A stretch of 22,621 nucleotides of DNA from an uncultured Collinsella sp. GTDB taxonomy: Bacteria; Actinomycetota; Coriobacteriia; Coriobacteriales; Coriobacteriaceae. Positions 7,242 to 13,588 of the stretch are shown piece after piece. Every line of letters begins with the position of its first letter. Position 1 is the stretch's first letter. The stretch covers positions 1 through 22,621 of the forward strand of contig CABQJV010000031.1 in NCBI GenBank assembly GCA_902464565.1, read 5' to 3'. The notes beneath the pieces were generated by a model. It saw only the letters and a program-made list of their open reading frames with translations. It did not search any database and had not been told where the DNA came from. The position numbers and the translations under genes were made by a program.

Positions 7242-7327
7242 GGGGACGGATTTGTTTTGGCGGGCAGGGTATCCAGATACCTGGTGCGCGCCCGCGCCGG
7301 ATTGCCTGCCAAAGCAAACCCGTCTCC
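7242..7327. repeat. Long hairpin in the bglA leader, made of two inverted repeat copies
   Basis: Arm 7242-7265 (core TTTGTTTTGGCGGGC) pairs with 7304-7327 (core GCCTGCCAAAGCAAA): 24 positions, with three G-T wobbles and one mismatch. The 38-base loop carries GGTATC-CA-GATACC. No T-run follows, and the structure ends 36 bases before the bglA start, so it is not an ordinary terminator. A related sequence sits at 11190-11211 beyond the operon. It could affect leader stability or translation, or be a repeat insertion. Confidence 0.7.
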
Positions 7328-7363
7328 AACCGAAAGCTCTAGAACACGAAAGCGAGGACTTCG

Positions 7364-8764
7364 ATGGCACAGTATCAGCTGCCCGGCGACTTCTTCTTTG
7401 GCGCCGCTATGTCCGGCCCGCAGACTGAGGGTCAGTGGAACCAGGGCGGCAAGCTCGAGAATCTGTGGGACACCTGGTCCATCAAGGATCTGGGTTCGTT
7501 CTACAACTGCGTTGGCTCTTATGCCGGCAATGACTTTATGGCCAGGTACCGGGAAGACCTTCGCATTTTGAAGGACTTGGGCCTGAATACCTATCGCACT
7601 TCCATCCAGTGGAGCCGTCTGCTCGATGCCGACGGCAATCTTAATGAGGAGGGTGCTGCGTGGTATCACGAGCTGTTCCGCGCCTCTCGCGAGGCCGGCT
7701 TGGAGCCGTTTGTCAACCTGTACCACTTTGATATGCCCACCTACCTCTTTAACCGTGGCGGCTGGGAGAGCCGTGAGGTCGTCGAGGCTTACGCGCATTA
7801 CGCCGACGTCGCCTTCCACGAGTTTGGCCAGGAGATTAAGTACTGGTTCACCTTTAACGAGCCCATCGTCGAGCCCGAACAGCGCTATCAAGAGGGCGTG
7901 TGGTTCCCGCAGCTCCACGACTTTAGCCGCGCCCGCACCGTGCAGTATCACATTTCGCTGGCACATGCGCTGGCCGTGGCCAACTATCGTCGCGCCTATG
8001 ACGAGGGCGCTATTCGCGCCGATGCCAAGATCGGCATGATCAACTGTTTTACCCCGGTTTACACCAAGCAGAATCCCAGCGAGGCAGACCTCGAGGCCGT
8101 GCGTATGACCAGCGGCATCAACAATCGCTGGTGGCTCGACCTTATTACCAAGGGCGAGCTTCCTGCCGACGTGCTCGACAGCCTGGCCGAGGGCGGCGTT
8201 AAGCTCCCGTTCCGTGCCGGCGACCAAGAGATTCTCAAGCAGGGTGTTGTCGACTGGCTCGGCTGCAACTACTACCACCCCACGCGTGTTCAGGCGCCGG
8301 CGAGCAAGGTCGACCAGTACGGCCTGCCGCACTTTGCCGACGAGTACGTATGGCCCGACGCCGTTATGAACGAGAGCCGCGGCTGGGAGATCTACCCGCA
8401 GGGTCTCTACGACTTTGGCATGGACTGCGCTAAGAACTACCCCGACCTTGAGTGGTTCGTTTCCGAGAATGGCATCGGCATCATGGACGAATACAAGAAC
8501 CGTGACGCCGAAGGAACCATCCAGGATGACTACCGCGTCGACTTTGTACGTCAGCACCTGGAGTGGGTGGCCAAGGCAATTGCCGAGGGCGCCAAGTGCC
8601 GCGGATACCATTACTGGGCCGTCATCGATAACTGGTCTTGGGCTAATGCCTTTAAGAACCGTTACGGTTTTGTCGAGGTCGACCTTATGGACGGCTACAA
8701 GCGCCGCCTTAAGAAGTCAGCGGCTTGGCTCAAACAGGTCGCCACAACCCACGTGGTTGATTAG
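7364..8764 (+). CDS. bglA: 6-phospho-beta-glucosidase, glycoside hydrolase family 1
   Basis: This cytoplasmic retaining glycosidase splits PTS-phosphorylated cellobiose-like beta-glucosides into glucose 6-phosphate and the aglycone or glucose. The GH1 acid/base Glu166 is in FTFNEP and the nucleophile Glu368 in SENG, spaced as in the family; length (466) is typical. Near the C-terminus WSWANAFKNRYGF fits the Ser/Lys/Tyr site that binds the 6-phosphate in phospho-glycosidases, rather than the Glu/Trp of non-phosphorylated beta-glucosidases. The ATG has GAGGA 7 bases before it. It is the first gene of an operon with lactose/cellobiose-family PTS genes, which supports the assignment. 6-phospho-beta-galactosidase is the main alternative and cannot be fully excluded. 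Confidence 0.9.
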   Translation: MAQYQLPGDFFFGAAMSGPQTEGQWNQGGKLENLWDTWSIKDLGSFYNCVGSYAGNDFMARYREDLRILKDLGLNTYRTSIQWSRLLDADGNLNEEGAAWYHELFRASREAGLEPFVNLYHFDMPTYLFNRGGWESREVVEAYAHYADVAFHEFGQEIKYWFTFNEPIVEPEQRYQEGVWFPQLHDFSRARTVQYHISLAHALAVANYRRAYDEGAIRADAKIGMINCFTPVYTKQNPSEADLEAVRMTSGINNRWWLDLITKGELPADVLDSLAEGGVKLPFRAGDQEILKQGVVDWLGCNYYHPTRVQAPASKVDQYGLPHFADEYVWPDAVMNESRGWEIYPQGLYDFGMDCAKNYPDLEWFVSENGIGIMDEYKNRDAEGTIQDDYRVDFVRQHLEWVAKAIAEGAKCRGYHYWAVIDNWSWANAFKNRYGFVEVDLMDGYKRRLKKSAAWLKQVATTHVVD

Positions 8765-8884
8765 CGACCGGGCGAACGCCCAGACCGCGCGCCGCCGCGC
8801 GCAACACATGGCACATCTGGTGGCAGAGGGCGACAGACCACCGTGCGCATAGGAAAAGGCCAGATTTGAAAGTTAGGAGCAATC

Positions 8885-10237
8885 ATGGCCAGTGACAACG
8901 GAAAGAGCTTCCTCGACAAGTTTGCCGAGGTCTCTGCGAAGGTGGGAAACCAGGTTCACCTGCGTTCCCTGCGTGACGCCTTCGCGACCATCACGCCGCT
9001 CTATATCCTTGCGGGTATCGCGGTTCTTATTAACAACGTCGTGTTCCCCCTGTTCCCGTTCGATGCGGCGGGCCTTGCCAACCTTCAGACGTGGGGTTCG
9101 GCAATTACGCTGGGCACCCTCAACGTCTCTGCCATTATCTTGGCCGGATTGATTGGCTACAGCCTCGCTAAGAACAAGCGTTTCGATAACCCGCTCGCTT
9201 GCGTGGTCGTCGCTATCTCTGCTTTCGTCATCATGATGCCGCAGCAGGTCACCGCCACGCTTGCCGCCACGAGCCCGCTGCTCACCGACAAGATCACCTT
9301 CGCCGAGGTCACGGGCGCCCTTTCAACTGCCAACACCGGCACCAACGGTCTGTTCTCGGCTATTATCATCGCCCTGCTTTCCGTCTCGCTCTTCATCAAG
9401 ATTTCTGGCGTCGAGAAGCTCAAGGTTAAGCTGGGCGAGGGCGTGCCTCCCGCGGTCTCCAACTCCTTCAACGTCATGATCCCGATGCTGCTTAACCTCG
9501 CGATTTTCGCTCTTGCCGCAGCCCTGCTCGCCGTGTGCGCCGGCACCGATCTGTGCGCCATCATCTCCACGTGCATCTCCAACCCGCTCAAGAGCATCAT
9601 GAACGCCGGTCCGTGGGCTGTTATCCTCATCTACACCCTTGCTAACCTGCTGTTCTGCGTCGGTATTCACCAGTCCACCATCTCTGGCGCTACCGTCGAG
9701 CCGATTCTGACCATGCTCATCGTCGACAACATGGCTACCTTTGCCGCCGGTGGCACCATCCAGCCCGATCACTACATGAACATGCAGATCGTTAACAGCT
9801 TCGCCCTCATCGGCGGCTCGGGCTGCACCCTCATGCTTCTGCTCGACACGCTCCTGTTCTCCAAGAACAAGGCATCCGAGACCGTTTCCAAGATGGCTAT
9901 CCTGCCTGGTCTGTTCAACATCAACGAGCCGGTTATCTACGGTTACCCCATCGTGTACAACCTGCCGCTCATGATTCCGTTCGTTCTTCTTCCCGACCTG
10001 TTCATCGGCATCACCTATGGCCTTACCTGCGCAGGCATCATCAGCCCCTGCATCGCCCAGGTGCCCTGGACTATGCCTCCCGTCATCAATGCCCTGCTCG
10101 CTACAGGCTTTGACTGGCGCGCCGGTGTGTGGCAGGCTCTCGAGATTGTCATTGGCATGGCCGTCTACCTGCCCTTTATGAAGATTTCCGAGAAGGCAAT
10201 CGCCAAGCAGGAGGCTCTCGCCGAGCAGAATGCCTAA
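8885..10237 (+). CDS. celB: PTS system IIC component, lactose/cellobiose family
   Basis: A 450-residue polytopic permease that moves the disaccharide across the membrane while the IIB partner phosphorylates it. Multiple hydrophobic helices run through the protein after a short polar start typical of the family (FLDKFAEVSAKVGNQVHLRSLRDAFATITPLYILAG). Family-type sequences include GIHQSTISG and the substrate-site region LPGLFNINEPVIYGYPIVYN near residues 340-360, where the NEP-containing loop lies. No IIA or IIB domain is fused. AGGAG precedes the ATG at 8885. It follows bglA after 120 bases containing only GC-rich short hairpins. Substrate is inferred as cellobiose or a related beta-glucoside from family and the adjoining GH1 gene. 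Confidence 0.92.
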   Translation: MASDNGKSFLDKFAEVSAKVGNQVHLRSLRDAFATITPLYILAGIAVLINNVVFPLFPFDAAGLANLQTWGSAITLGTLNVSAIILAGLIGYSLAKNKRFDNPLACVVVAISAFVIMMPQQVTATLAATSPLLTDKITFAEVTGALSTANTGTNGLFSAIIIALLSVSLFIKISGVEKLKVKLGEGVPPAVSNSFNVMIPMLLNLAIFALAAALLAVCAGTDLCAIISTCISNPLKSIMNAGPWAVILIYTLANLLFCVGIHQSTISGATVEPILTMLIVDNMATFAAGGTIQPDHYMNMQIVNSFALIGGSGCTLMLLLDTLLFSKNKASETVSKMAILPGLFNINEPVIYGYPIVYNLPLMIPFVLLPDLFIGITYGLTCAGIISPCIAQVPWTMPPVINALLATGFDWRAGVWQALEIVIGMAVYLPFMKISEKAIAKQEALAEQNA

Positions 10238-10257
10238 CGTTCGTCCCTTTCACCGTT

Positions 10258-10288
10258 GCGGGCACCGGTACGCGGTGCCGGTGCCCGC
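10258..10288 (+). promoter_or_regulatory. Strong hairpin between the IIC and IIB genes
   Basis: GCGGGCACCGGTAC pairs with GTGCCGGTGCCCGC over 14 bp with one wobble and a 3-base loop, 20 bases after the IIC stop. No T-run follows (ACTCTCTCCC), so it should not act as an efficient intrinsic terminator. Such intercistronic hairpins often protect the upstream message or uncouple the amounts of membrane and soluble PTS proteins; that role is inferred. Confidence 0.7.
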
Positions 10289-10389
10289 GACTCTCTCCCT
10301 TGTGTAAAGATGCAGGGGGGTTGGCACAATAGCCGCAAGGAATAAAACCAGTCGTCGTCTGCGCGCCGCGCAGTTATAAGGAGGAAACC

Positions 10390-10692
10390 ATGAAGAAGAT
10401 CATGCTCTGCTGCAATGCCGGTATGTCCACGAGCCTGCTGGTCCAGAAGATGCAGGCCGAGGTTGCAAACCGTGGTCTGGATATTGAGGTCGAGGCTCGT
10501 CCCATGAACGAGGCCCACGATCACCTGAGCGAGTGCGACATGTTGCTGCTTGGTCCGCAGATCGGCTACACCAAGGGCGATTTTGAGAAGGAGGCCGCCG
10601 GTCGTTTCCCGGTCGAGGTCATCAACATGGTCGACTACGGCCGCATGAACGCTGCCGGCATCATCGACCACTGCGTCAGCGTGATGGGCTAG
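10390..10692 (+). CDS. celA: PTS system IIB component, lactose/cellobiose family
   Basis: A 100-residue soluble phosphocarrier with the signature MLCCNAGMSTSLL at the N-terminus. Cys8, directly before NAGMSTS, matches the phosphocysteine of the family; Cys7 is an extra neighbour. It takes phosphate from the IIA protein and passes it to the incoming sugar at IIC. The length is standard. The start has an AAGGAGGAA block about 6 bases upstream. It is separated from the IIC gene by 152 bases holding a strong hairpin, longer than is usual inside such operons, so a secondary promoter or separate control is possible. Confidence 0.93.
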   Translation: MKKIMLCCNAGMSTSLLVQKMQAEVANRGLDIEVEARPMNEAHDHLSECDMLLLGPQIGYTKGDFEKEAAGRFPVEVINMVDYGRMNAAGIIDHCVSVMG

Positions 10693-10701
10693 GTGCTCCG
10701 C

Positions 10702-11034
10702 ATGGAGGATATGAACGAACTGCAGATGACCTGCTTTGAGATCATCAGCTACGTCGGTACCGCCAAGAGCATGTACATCAATGCCGTGCAAAAGGCCAAG
10801 GAGGGCGATTTTGACGCCGCCGAGGAGCTTATCAAGCAGGGCGACGAGGCCTATAACGGTGGCCACGATGTTCACATGGGGCTTCTGAAGAAGGAGGCCA
10901 ACGGCGAGCGTAACGGCGAGGCTCCGTTGATTCTGCTGCATGCCGAGGACCAGATGGCCGGCACCGAGACCATGCGCGTCATGGCGACGGAGCTCATCGA
11001 GATCCACAAGCAGCTGCAGGCACTTAAGGCCTAG
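10702..11034 (+). CDS. celC: PTS system IIA component, lactose/cellobiose family
   Basis: A small helical phosphocarrier (110 residues from this start) that accepts phosphate from HPr and feeds IIB. The family start FEIISYVGTAKSMYINAVQKAK is clear. The active-site His is His80 in LLHAEDQM, with Asp83 at the position that binds the trimer's metal ion; most relatives read HAQDHLM, so this copy is slightly divergent around the site. Start choice is uncertain: GTG 10693, ATG 10702 and ATG 10711 are all in frame. ATG 10702 is preferred for typical length, though its ribosome site is weak and translation may be coupled to the IIB stop 9 bases upstream. A strong terminator follows. Confidence 0.9.
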   Translation: MEDMNELQMTCFEIISYVGTAKSMYINAVQKAKEGDFDAAEELIKQGDEAYNGGHDVHMGLLKKEANGERNGEAPLILLHAEDQMAGTETMRVMATELIEIHKQLQALKA

Positions 11035-11091
11035 TTGGCGTTATCGCCGCGATGGGCCGTGCGGTCCAACAGACAACACAGTCCCTTTGAC

Positions 11092-11130
11092 GGGCGCCGG
11101 GAGTCTCCGCCTCCCGGCGCCCTTATATTT
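11092..11130 (+). terminator. Terminator of the beta-glucoside operon
   Basis: GGGCGCCGGGAG (11092-11103) pairs perfectly with CTCCCGGCGCCC (11111-11122) around TCTCCGC and is followed by TTATATTT. It separates the PTS genes from the glucokinase gene. Confidence 0.88.
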
Positions 11131-11180
11131 GGCGAAGGCCCTGCGCGACCTTTTGAGCGGTCGTTTGCGTTTTCACAGAT

Positions 11181-11222
11181 AAAACCTGCCAAAACAAACC
11201 TGCCCCTTTTTGGCAGGTTTTT
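11181..11222 (+). terminator. Second terminator-like hairpin with a duplicated left arm
   Basis: GGCAGGTTT (11212-11220) followed by TT can pair with AAACCTGCC at 11196-11204 (7-base loop) or with AAAACCTGCC at 11181-11190. The two left arms compete for one right arm, as in attenuators, but no leader peptide or start is visible upstream. It may also be backup termination ahead of the glucokinase gene. The left part is related to the hairpin arms of the bglA leader. Confidence 0.55.
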
Positions 11223-11275
11223 GCCTTGGGAGCGGTACCATACAGGCAATGTTTAAACGAGAAAGGTGGGCTCCC

Positions 11276-12229
11276 ATGGAACCTAAGCAGTACTACATCG
11301 GCATTGACGTCGGCGGCACTTCGGTTAAGGAGGGCCTGTTCGACGAGGACGGCAACCTGCTGGCCAAGGCCAGCGTGCCCACGCCTCCCATCGTTGACGC
11401 CGCGGGCTTTGCCGCGGTGACCGAGGCTATCGACCAGGTGGTCGCCAAGGCCCAGATTCCGCGCGCCTTTGTGGCGGGTATTGGCCTGGCCGTTCCGTGC
11501 CCCATCCCGGCATCGGGCGATGCCAAGGTCAAGGCCAACATTGCCATTAACCTGCCTGAGCTGAGAGTCGCCATTCAGGAGCACTGCCCCGACGCGGTCG
11601 TTAAGTACGAGAACGATGCCAACGCCGCCGCCATGGGCGAGGCCTGGCTCGGCTCTGCCAAGGGCGTGCAGAGCGTGGTGATGGTTACCATCGGTACCGG
11701 CGTGGGCGGCGGCGTTATCGTCAACGGCGACGTGGTGTCGGGCGTTGTGGGTGCCGGCGGCGAGATCGGCCACATGTGCCTGAATCCGGCTGAGGAGCGC
11801 ACCTGCGGCTGCGGCGGCCATGGCCACCTGGAGCAGTATTCCAGCGCCACCGGTGTGGTGAGCAACTACCTTGCCGAGTGCAAGAAGGCTGGCGTCGAGC
11901 CCATCGAGCTCACCGGCCCCTCCGATTCCAAGGACGTGTTCCAGGCCTGCCGCGAGGGCGACAAGCTCGCGCTGGCCGCGGCCGATACCATGGCCGACTA
12001 TCTCGGTCGCGCCCTGGCACTTATCGCCAACGTGGTCGACCCCGAGATGTTCCTCATCGGCGGCGGCGCCTCCGCCTCGGCCGATGTCTACCTCGACAAG
12101 GTTCGCGAGCACTTTAAGCAGTACGCGCTTTCCGCCTCGCGCGAGACGCCCATTAAGGTCGCTTCGCTCGGAAACGACGCCGGCATCATCGGTGCTGCCT
12201 ACGTAGCCCTGCGCGCTGCCGGTAAATAG
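11276..12229 (+). CDS. glk: ROK-family glucokinase
   Basis: This kinase uses ATP to make glucose 6-phosphate in the cytoplasm. The N-terminal phosphate loop is GIDVGGTSVKEGLFD (9-23); the catalytic Asp114 is in YENDANAAAMGEA; GTGVGGG starts near residue 140; the ROK zinc segment spans His166, Cys177 and Cys179 and continues GGHGHLEQY. The family pattern CxCGxxGCxE is changed in that the last Cys is His184, which might still bind zinc. No N-terminal helix-turn-helix is present, so it is a sugar kinase and not a ROK repressor. ATG 11276 is chosen for AAAGGTG upstream; an upstream in-frame start would run through the hairpin region. Its place behind the 6-phospho-beta-glucosidase operon suits phosphorylation of the free glucose released there. 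A fructo- or N-acetylmannosamine kinase is less likely. Confidence 0.9.
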   Translation: MEPKQYYIGIDVGGTSVKEGLFDEDGNLLAKASVPTPPIVDAAGFAAVTEAIDQVVAKAQIPRAFVAGIGLAVPCPIPASGDAKVKANIAINLPELRVAIQEHCPDAVVKYENDANAAAMGEAWLGSAKGVQSVVMVTIGTGVGGGVIVNGDVVSGVVGAGGEIGHMCLNPAEERTCGCGGHGHLEQYSSATGVVSNYLAECKKAGVEPIELTGPSDSKDVFQACREGDKLALAAADTMADYLGRALALIANVVDPEMFLIGGGASASADVYLDKVREHFKQYALSASRETPIKVASLGNDAGIIGAAYVALRAAGK

Positions 12230-12281
12230 CTGGTGCAAGGGGGACAGGTTACATTGCACCAACATGGTGCAAAAGGGACAG
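12230..12281. repeat. Dispersed palindromic repeat, copy 2, plus a half copy
   Basis: Starting directly after the glucokinase stop codon, TGGTGCAAGGGGGACAGG opens an element ending in TGCACCAA at 12262; its reverse complement matches copy 1 (1980-2012) at 27 of 33 positions. A partial unit follows at 12265-12281 (TGGTGCAAAAGGGACAG), identical at 15 of 17 positions to the first 17 bases of the full copy (12231-12247) and in the same orientation. Confidence 0.7.
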
Positions 12282-12397
12282 CCTTGGCCCCCGTGCCTGC
12301 GCTCCAAAATATGCCGTGGCCCTTCCGTCTGCGAAGGCTCGGCATCGGCGTGCTACCATAGCTACGTCCAAGTACACATATCAAGTGGAGGATATCC

Positions 12398-13321
12398 ATG
12401 GCAAACGTTCTTGTCTTTGGTCACCAGAACCCCGATAACGACGCCATCATGAGCGCCGTCGTCCTGTCCCAGCTGCTCAACCAGGTTGAGTATGCCGGCA
12501 ACACCTACGAGGCCTGCGCCCTTGGTCAGCTTCCGGCCGAGTCCGCCAAGCTGCTCGCCGACGCCGGCATCGCCGAGCCCCGCGTGATCGAGTCCGTCGA
12601 GGCTGGTCAGCTCGTCGTCCTCACCGACCACAACGAGTCTGCCCAGTCCGTCGCCGGCCTTAAGGACGCCACGGTCTTTGGCGTTGTCGATCATCACCGC
12701 ATCGGCGACTTCGAGACCGCCGGCCCGCTGCACTACATCTGCCTGCCCTGGGGTTCCAGCTGCACCATCGTCACCAAGCTCGCCGGCGTGCTCGGCGTTG
12801 AGCTTTCCGACGTCCAGGCCAAGCTGCTGCTCTCGGCCATGATGACCGACACGCTCATGCTCAAGAGCCCCACCACCACCGATGTCGACCGCGCCGTCGC
12901 CGCCAAGCTCGGCGAGCAGGTGGGCGTCGACCCGGTCAAGTTTGGCATGGAGGTCTTCCTCACCCGTCCGTCCGGCTCCTTCACCGCAGCCGAGATGGTC
13001 GGCAACGACATCAAGATGTTCGAGCCTGCCGGCAAGAAGCTGCTCATCGGCCAGTACGAGACTGTCGACAAGACCCGCGCACTCGGCATGATCGACGAGA
13101 TTCGCGAGGCCATGCGCGCCTACGCCGCCGAGAAGGGTGCCGACGGCATCGTCCTGTGCATCACTGACATCATGGAGGAGGGCTCGCAGGTCCTGCTCGA
13201 GGGCGAGACCGAGGCTGCTCAGAAGGGCCTGGGCATTGCCGACGAGCACGACGGCGTCTGGATGCCGGGCGTCCTCTCCCGTAAGAAGCAGGTCGCTGCC
13301 CCCATCATGGCCGCCTGCTAG
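12398..13321 (+). CDS. ppaC: Manganese-dependent inorganic pyrophosphatase (family II, DHH)
   Basis: This cytoplasmic enzyme hydrolyses pyrophosphate to two phosphates and so drives biosynthetic reactions. The DHH-family metal motifs are complete: GHQNPDNDAI with H9, D13 and D15; D77-H78 in LTDHNE; D98-H99-H100 in VVDHHR. The C-terminal DHHA2 domain ends with the substrate-binding SRKKQVAAP. No CBS or DRTGG regulatory domain is inserted; 307 residues is the short, unregulated form. GGAGG precedes the ATG. The gene stands alone between the glucokinase gene with its repeat and a strong terminator. Confidence 0.96.
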   Translation: MANVLVFGHQNPDNDAIMSAVVLSQLLNQVEYAGNTYEACALGQLPAESAKLLADAGIAEPRVIESVEAGQLVVLTDHNESAQSVAGLKDATVFGVVDHHRIGDFETAGPLHYICLPWGSSCTIVTKLAGVLGVELSDVQAKLLLSAMMTDTLMLKSPTTTDVDRAVAAKLGEQVGVDPVKFGMEVFLTRPSGSFTAAEMVGNDIKMFEPAGKKLLIGQYETVDKTRALGMIDEIREAMRAYAAEKGADGIVLCITDIMEEGSQVLLEGETEAAQKGLGIADEHDGVWMPGVLSRKKQVAAPIMAAC

Positions 13322-13340
13322 GTTTAGTTGACCAAACGCC

Positions 13341-13380
13341 ACGACCGGATCGCGGAAGCCCCGCGCTCCGGTCGTTTTTT
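13341..13380 (+). terminator. Terminator of ppaC
   Basis: ACGACCGGA (13341-13349) pairs with TCCGGTCGT (13366-13374), GCGG with CCGC inside, followed by TTTTTT at 13375-13380. This is a textbook intrinsic terminator starting 20 bases after the stop codon. Confidence 0.92.
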
Positions 13381-13423
13381 GTGCACGGCGCCGCGTCGTC
13401 TCTTGGATAGGCGCGCCCGTGCC

Positions 13424-13574
13424 GTTGAGCAAATAATGTTCAACCTGTGGTTCCGCTTTTCGGCCACGCCTGCGTGCCTGTCGTGCAGGGTAGGCTAGAT
13501 GCAAGCGTAATACGTTAGAGCGCGGCACCGCCACTTGGGCGGGCCGTGCTTTTTTAAGACGGGAGCTTTCCCGT
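13424..13574 (+). promoter_or_regulatory. Structured leader of nhaA with a terminator-like hairpin (candidate attenuator or riboswitch)
   Basis: The stretch contains a series of hairpins before the antiporter gene: GTTGAGC/GTTCAAC (13424-13444), CCTG/CAGG (13477-13489), and a GC-rich stem GGCACCGCC/GGCGGGCC (13524-13545) followed by GTGC and six T (13550-13555). After that ACGGGA/TCCCGT (13559-13574) lies just before the AAAGGAG ribosome site. A terminator-like element inside a leader implies conditional read-through. Known nhaA leaders include the nhaA-I and nhaA-II RNAs, described as Li+ riboswitches, and Na+-responsive RNAs occur on other ion transporters. I cannot confirm that this leader matches any of them. 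Confidence 0.45.
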
Positions 13575-13588
13575 GAAAGGAGCCGCCC

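Larger units (their letters stand above)
7062..7363. other. Divergent control region between gntR and bglA
   Basis: The left half (7062-7200) is much richer in A+T than the rest of the window and holds the promoter elements of both directions: a TATACT -10 for the regulator inside an AGTA/TACT dyad, a CCATATGG palindrome at 7120-7127, and a TTTACA/TATAGT promoter toward bglA. The right half (7242-7327) is a GC-rich long hairpin in the transcribed leader. No small gene is credible here. Confidence 0.7.

Noticed and set aside
7109..8611. A 500-codon minus-strand open frame opposite bglA
   Set aside because: It runs through the bglA promoter and leader and mirrors a certain GH1 gene.
7364..8764. 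Reading the GH1 gene as 6-phospho-beta-galactosidase (lacG)
   Set aside because: No tagatose pathway genes are nearby and the partner PTS has separate IIC and IIB like cellobiose systems, whereas lactose PTS usually has a fused IICB. It remains a secondary possibility.
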